From Phycisphaerales bacterium UBA2421 (GTDB lineage: Bacteria > Planctomycetota > Phycisphaerae > Tepidisphaerales > Tepidisphaeraceae), in contig DDRH01000038.1 of NCBI GenBank assembly GCA_002343075.1, positions 1-14,926 of the forward strand: a DNA stretch of 14,926 nucleotides. The letters run 5' to 3'. The position numbers and the translations under genes are program-made. Shown piece after piece: positions 14,436-14,926 of the stretch. Below the pieces are notes generated by a model. The model had not been told where the DNA came from. It made no database searches and saw nothing but the letters and a program-made list of their open reading frames with translations. How positions within the stretch are numbered: the first letter of the stretch is position 1; the number at the start of each line of letters is the position of its first letter.

Positions 14436-14592
14436 ACCCGCATGCCCTATGGAAGATGGCTCGCTGAAAAACCGGTTCACCAATGCAAAAAATGCAGAAT
14501 GAAGGGTAGCAGGCATCGGCGGGAAGTAAAGAGGAAACTGTCACATCCGCCACTTTTTCCGCCGGCGCAGGTAATGGCGCGTGGGGGGCGAG

Positions 14593-14829
14593 CTATCGCT
14601 TAACGATTTCAAAGAATCCGCCGCCGTCGCGTTTCAGATAGCCGAGGGCGACGAGCTCTTCCCAAACCGCCTTCCCAAAGCCGGGCGGGGGCTGGATTGC
14701 GGTCACTTTCTCACGTTGGCCGGTGAGAAAATTACGTGTCAGAACCGAATCTGACTCGAGTTGATTGGCGTTCAGTCGTTTGCGAAATGCCTTCATCGCC
14801 TTCTTTTGTTCTTCATTGAGTTCCTGCAT
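14593..14829 (-). CDS. Small cytoplasmic protein of unknown function
   Basis: This 78-residue protein starts at ATG 14829; a GTG two codons upstream is an alternative. The first third is a charged helix (ELNEEQKKAMKAFRKRLNAN), followed by a conserved-looking QPPPGFGKAVWEELVALGYL segment and a short strand hairpin ending in FFEIVKR. This helix-turn-helix-wing order resembles a small winged-helix fold, but no DNA-binding family is recognised. No signal peptide or membrane segment is present. There is no Shine-Dalgarno site; TAGAAT lies 7 bases before the ATG. It sounds like a lineage-specific planctomycete protein, but this is an impression and not a search result. Confidence 0.7.
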   Translation of the reverse strand: MQELNEEQKKAMKAFRKRLNANQLESDSVLTRNFLTGQREKVTAIQPPPGFGKAVWEELVALGYLKRDGGGFFEIVKR

Positions 14830-14836
14830 CTGCACA

Positions 14837-14842
14837 ATTCTA
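14837..14842 (-). promoter_or_regulatory. Candidate -10 box before the 78-residue protein gene
   Basis: TAGAAT on the minus strand, 7 bases before ATG 14829. No good -35 hexamer is visible at normal spacing. If it is used, the mRNA would be leaderless. Confidence 0.3.
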
Positions 14843-14888
14843 TCAAGAACTGGAGGTAGGCACTAACAAGACCGCCGACAGATCCGCC

Positions 14889-14924
14889 CGGGCCGGGAGG
14901 GGGGGCCCGCGGGGGGGGCGGGGA
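14889..14924. other. G-run-rich window edge, possible G-quadruplex or contig-end artefact
   Basis: The last bases hold several runs of three to eight G on the plus strand with very short spacers, enough to satisfy a G-quadruplex pattern. No coding frame or known element is seen here. The position at the very end also fits low-quality sequence at a contig end. Confidence 0.4.
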
Positions 14925-14926
14925 GT

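Overview
The window looks like a chromosomal segment of a GC-rich planctomycete, probably of the Phycisphaerae type. The grounds are a PEP-CTERM protein built of autotransporter-type strand repeats, secreted proteins with no recognisable family, and a mix of housekeeping genes that are not in large operons. This placement is an inference from gene content; no rRNA or marker phylogeny is available here. The window is densely coded (no gene-free gap reaches 300 bases) and shows no insertion sequence, phage module or CRISPR array.

Layout. 1-1269 (+): the last codons of a probable membrane protein, a coupled exported protein of unknown function, and a small Com-like zinc-ribbon protein. 1368-1441: tRNA-Cys(GCA), followed by an exported protein of unknown function (1506-2528, +). 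2574-7008 (-): three genes in one direction, namely a PDZ-containing M28 lipoprotein peptidase, a small sirohydrochlorin chelatase (CbiX type) with a cysteine-rich tail, and, overlapping it by 4 bases, an orphan C-terminal half of the RNA helicase HrpA with no helicase motor. 7112-8062 (+): a fructosamine-kinase-like kinase, divergent from the peptidase. 8016-8147 (-): a very short lipoprotein gene overlapping the kinase tail. 8251-10670 (+): a MATE exporter followed directly by queG. 10675-11226: a terminator hairpin and a convergent Hsp20 gene (-). 11420-12337 (+): miaA. 12378-14423 (-): a large repeat-rich PEP-CTERM protein. 14593-14829 (-): a small conserved-looking protein of unknown function. 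The right edge is extremely G-rich and may be a poor-quality contig end.

How the genes fit together. QueG and MiaA both finish tRNA anticodon loops (position 34 and position 37), and the tRNA-Cys in the same window has the A36-A37-A38 run that MiaA recognises. Hsp20 is a stress chaperone. The peptidase, the small lipoprotein, the two unknown exported proteins and the PEP-CTERM protein are an envelope or secreted set. The most unusual item is the motor-less HrpA C-terminal protein translationally coupled to a CbiX-type chelatase. A second theme is translation initiation: some genes have perfect GGAGG sites 5-6 bases before ATG, while others have no such site but a -10-like hexamer 7-11 bases before ATG, which suggests leaderless or nearly leaderless mRNAs.
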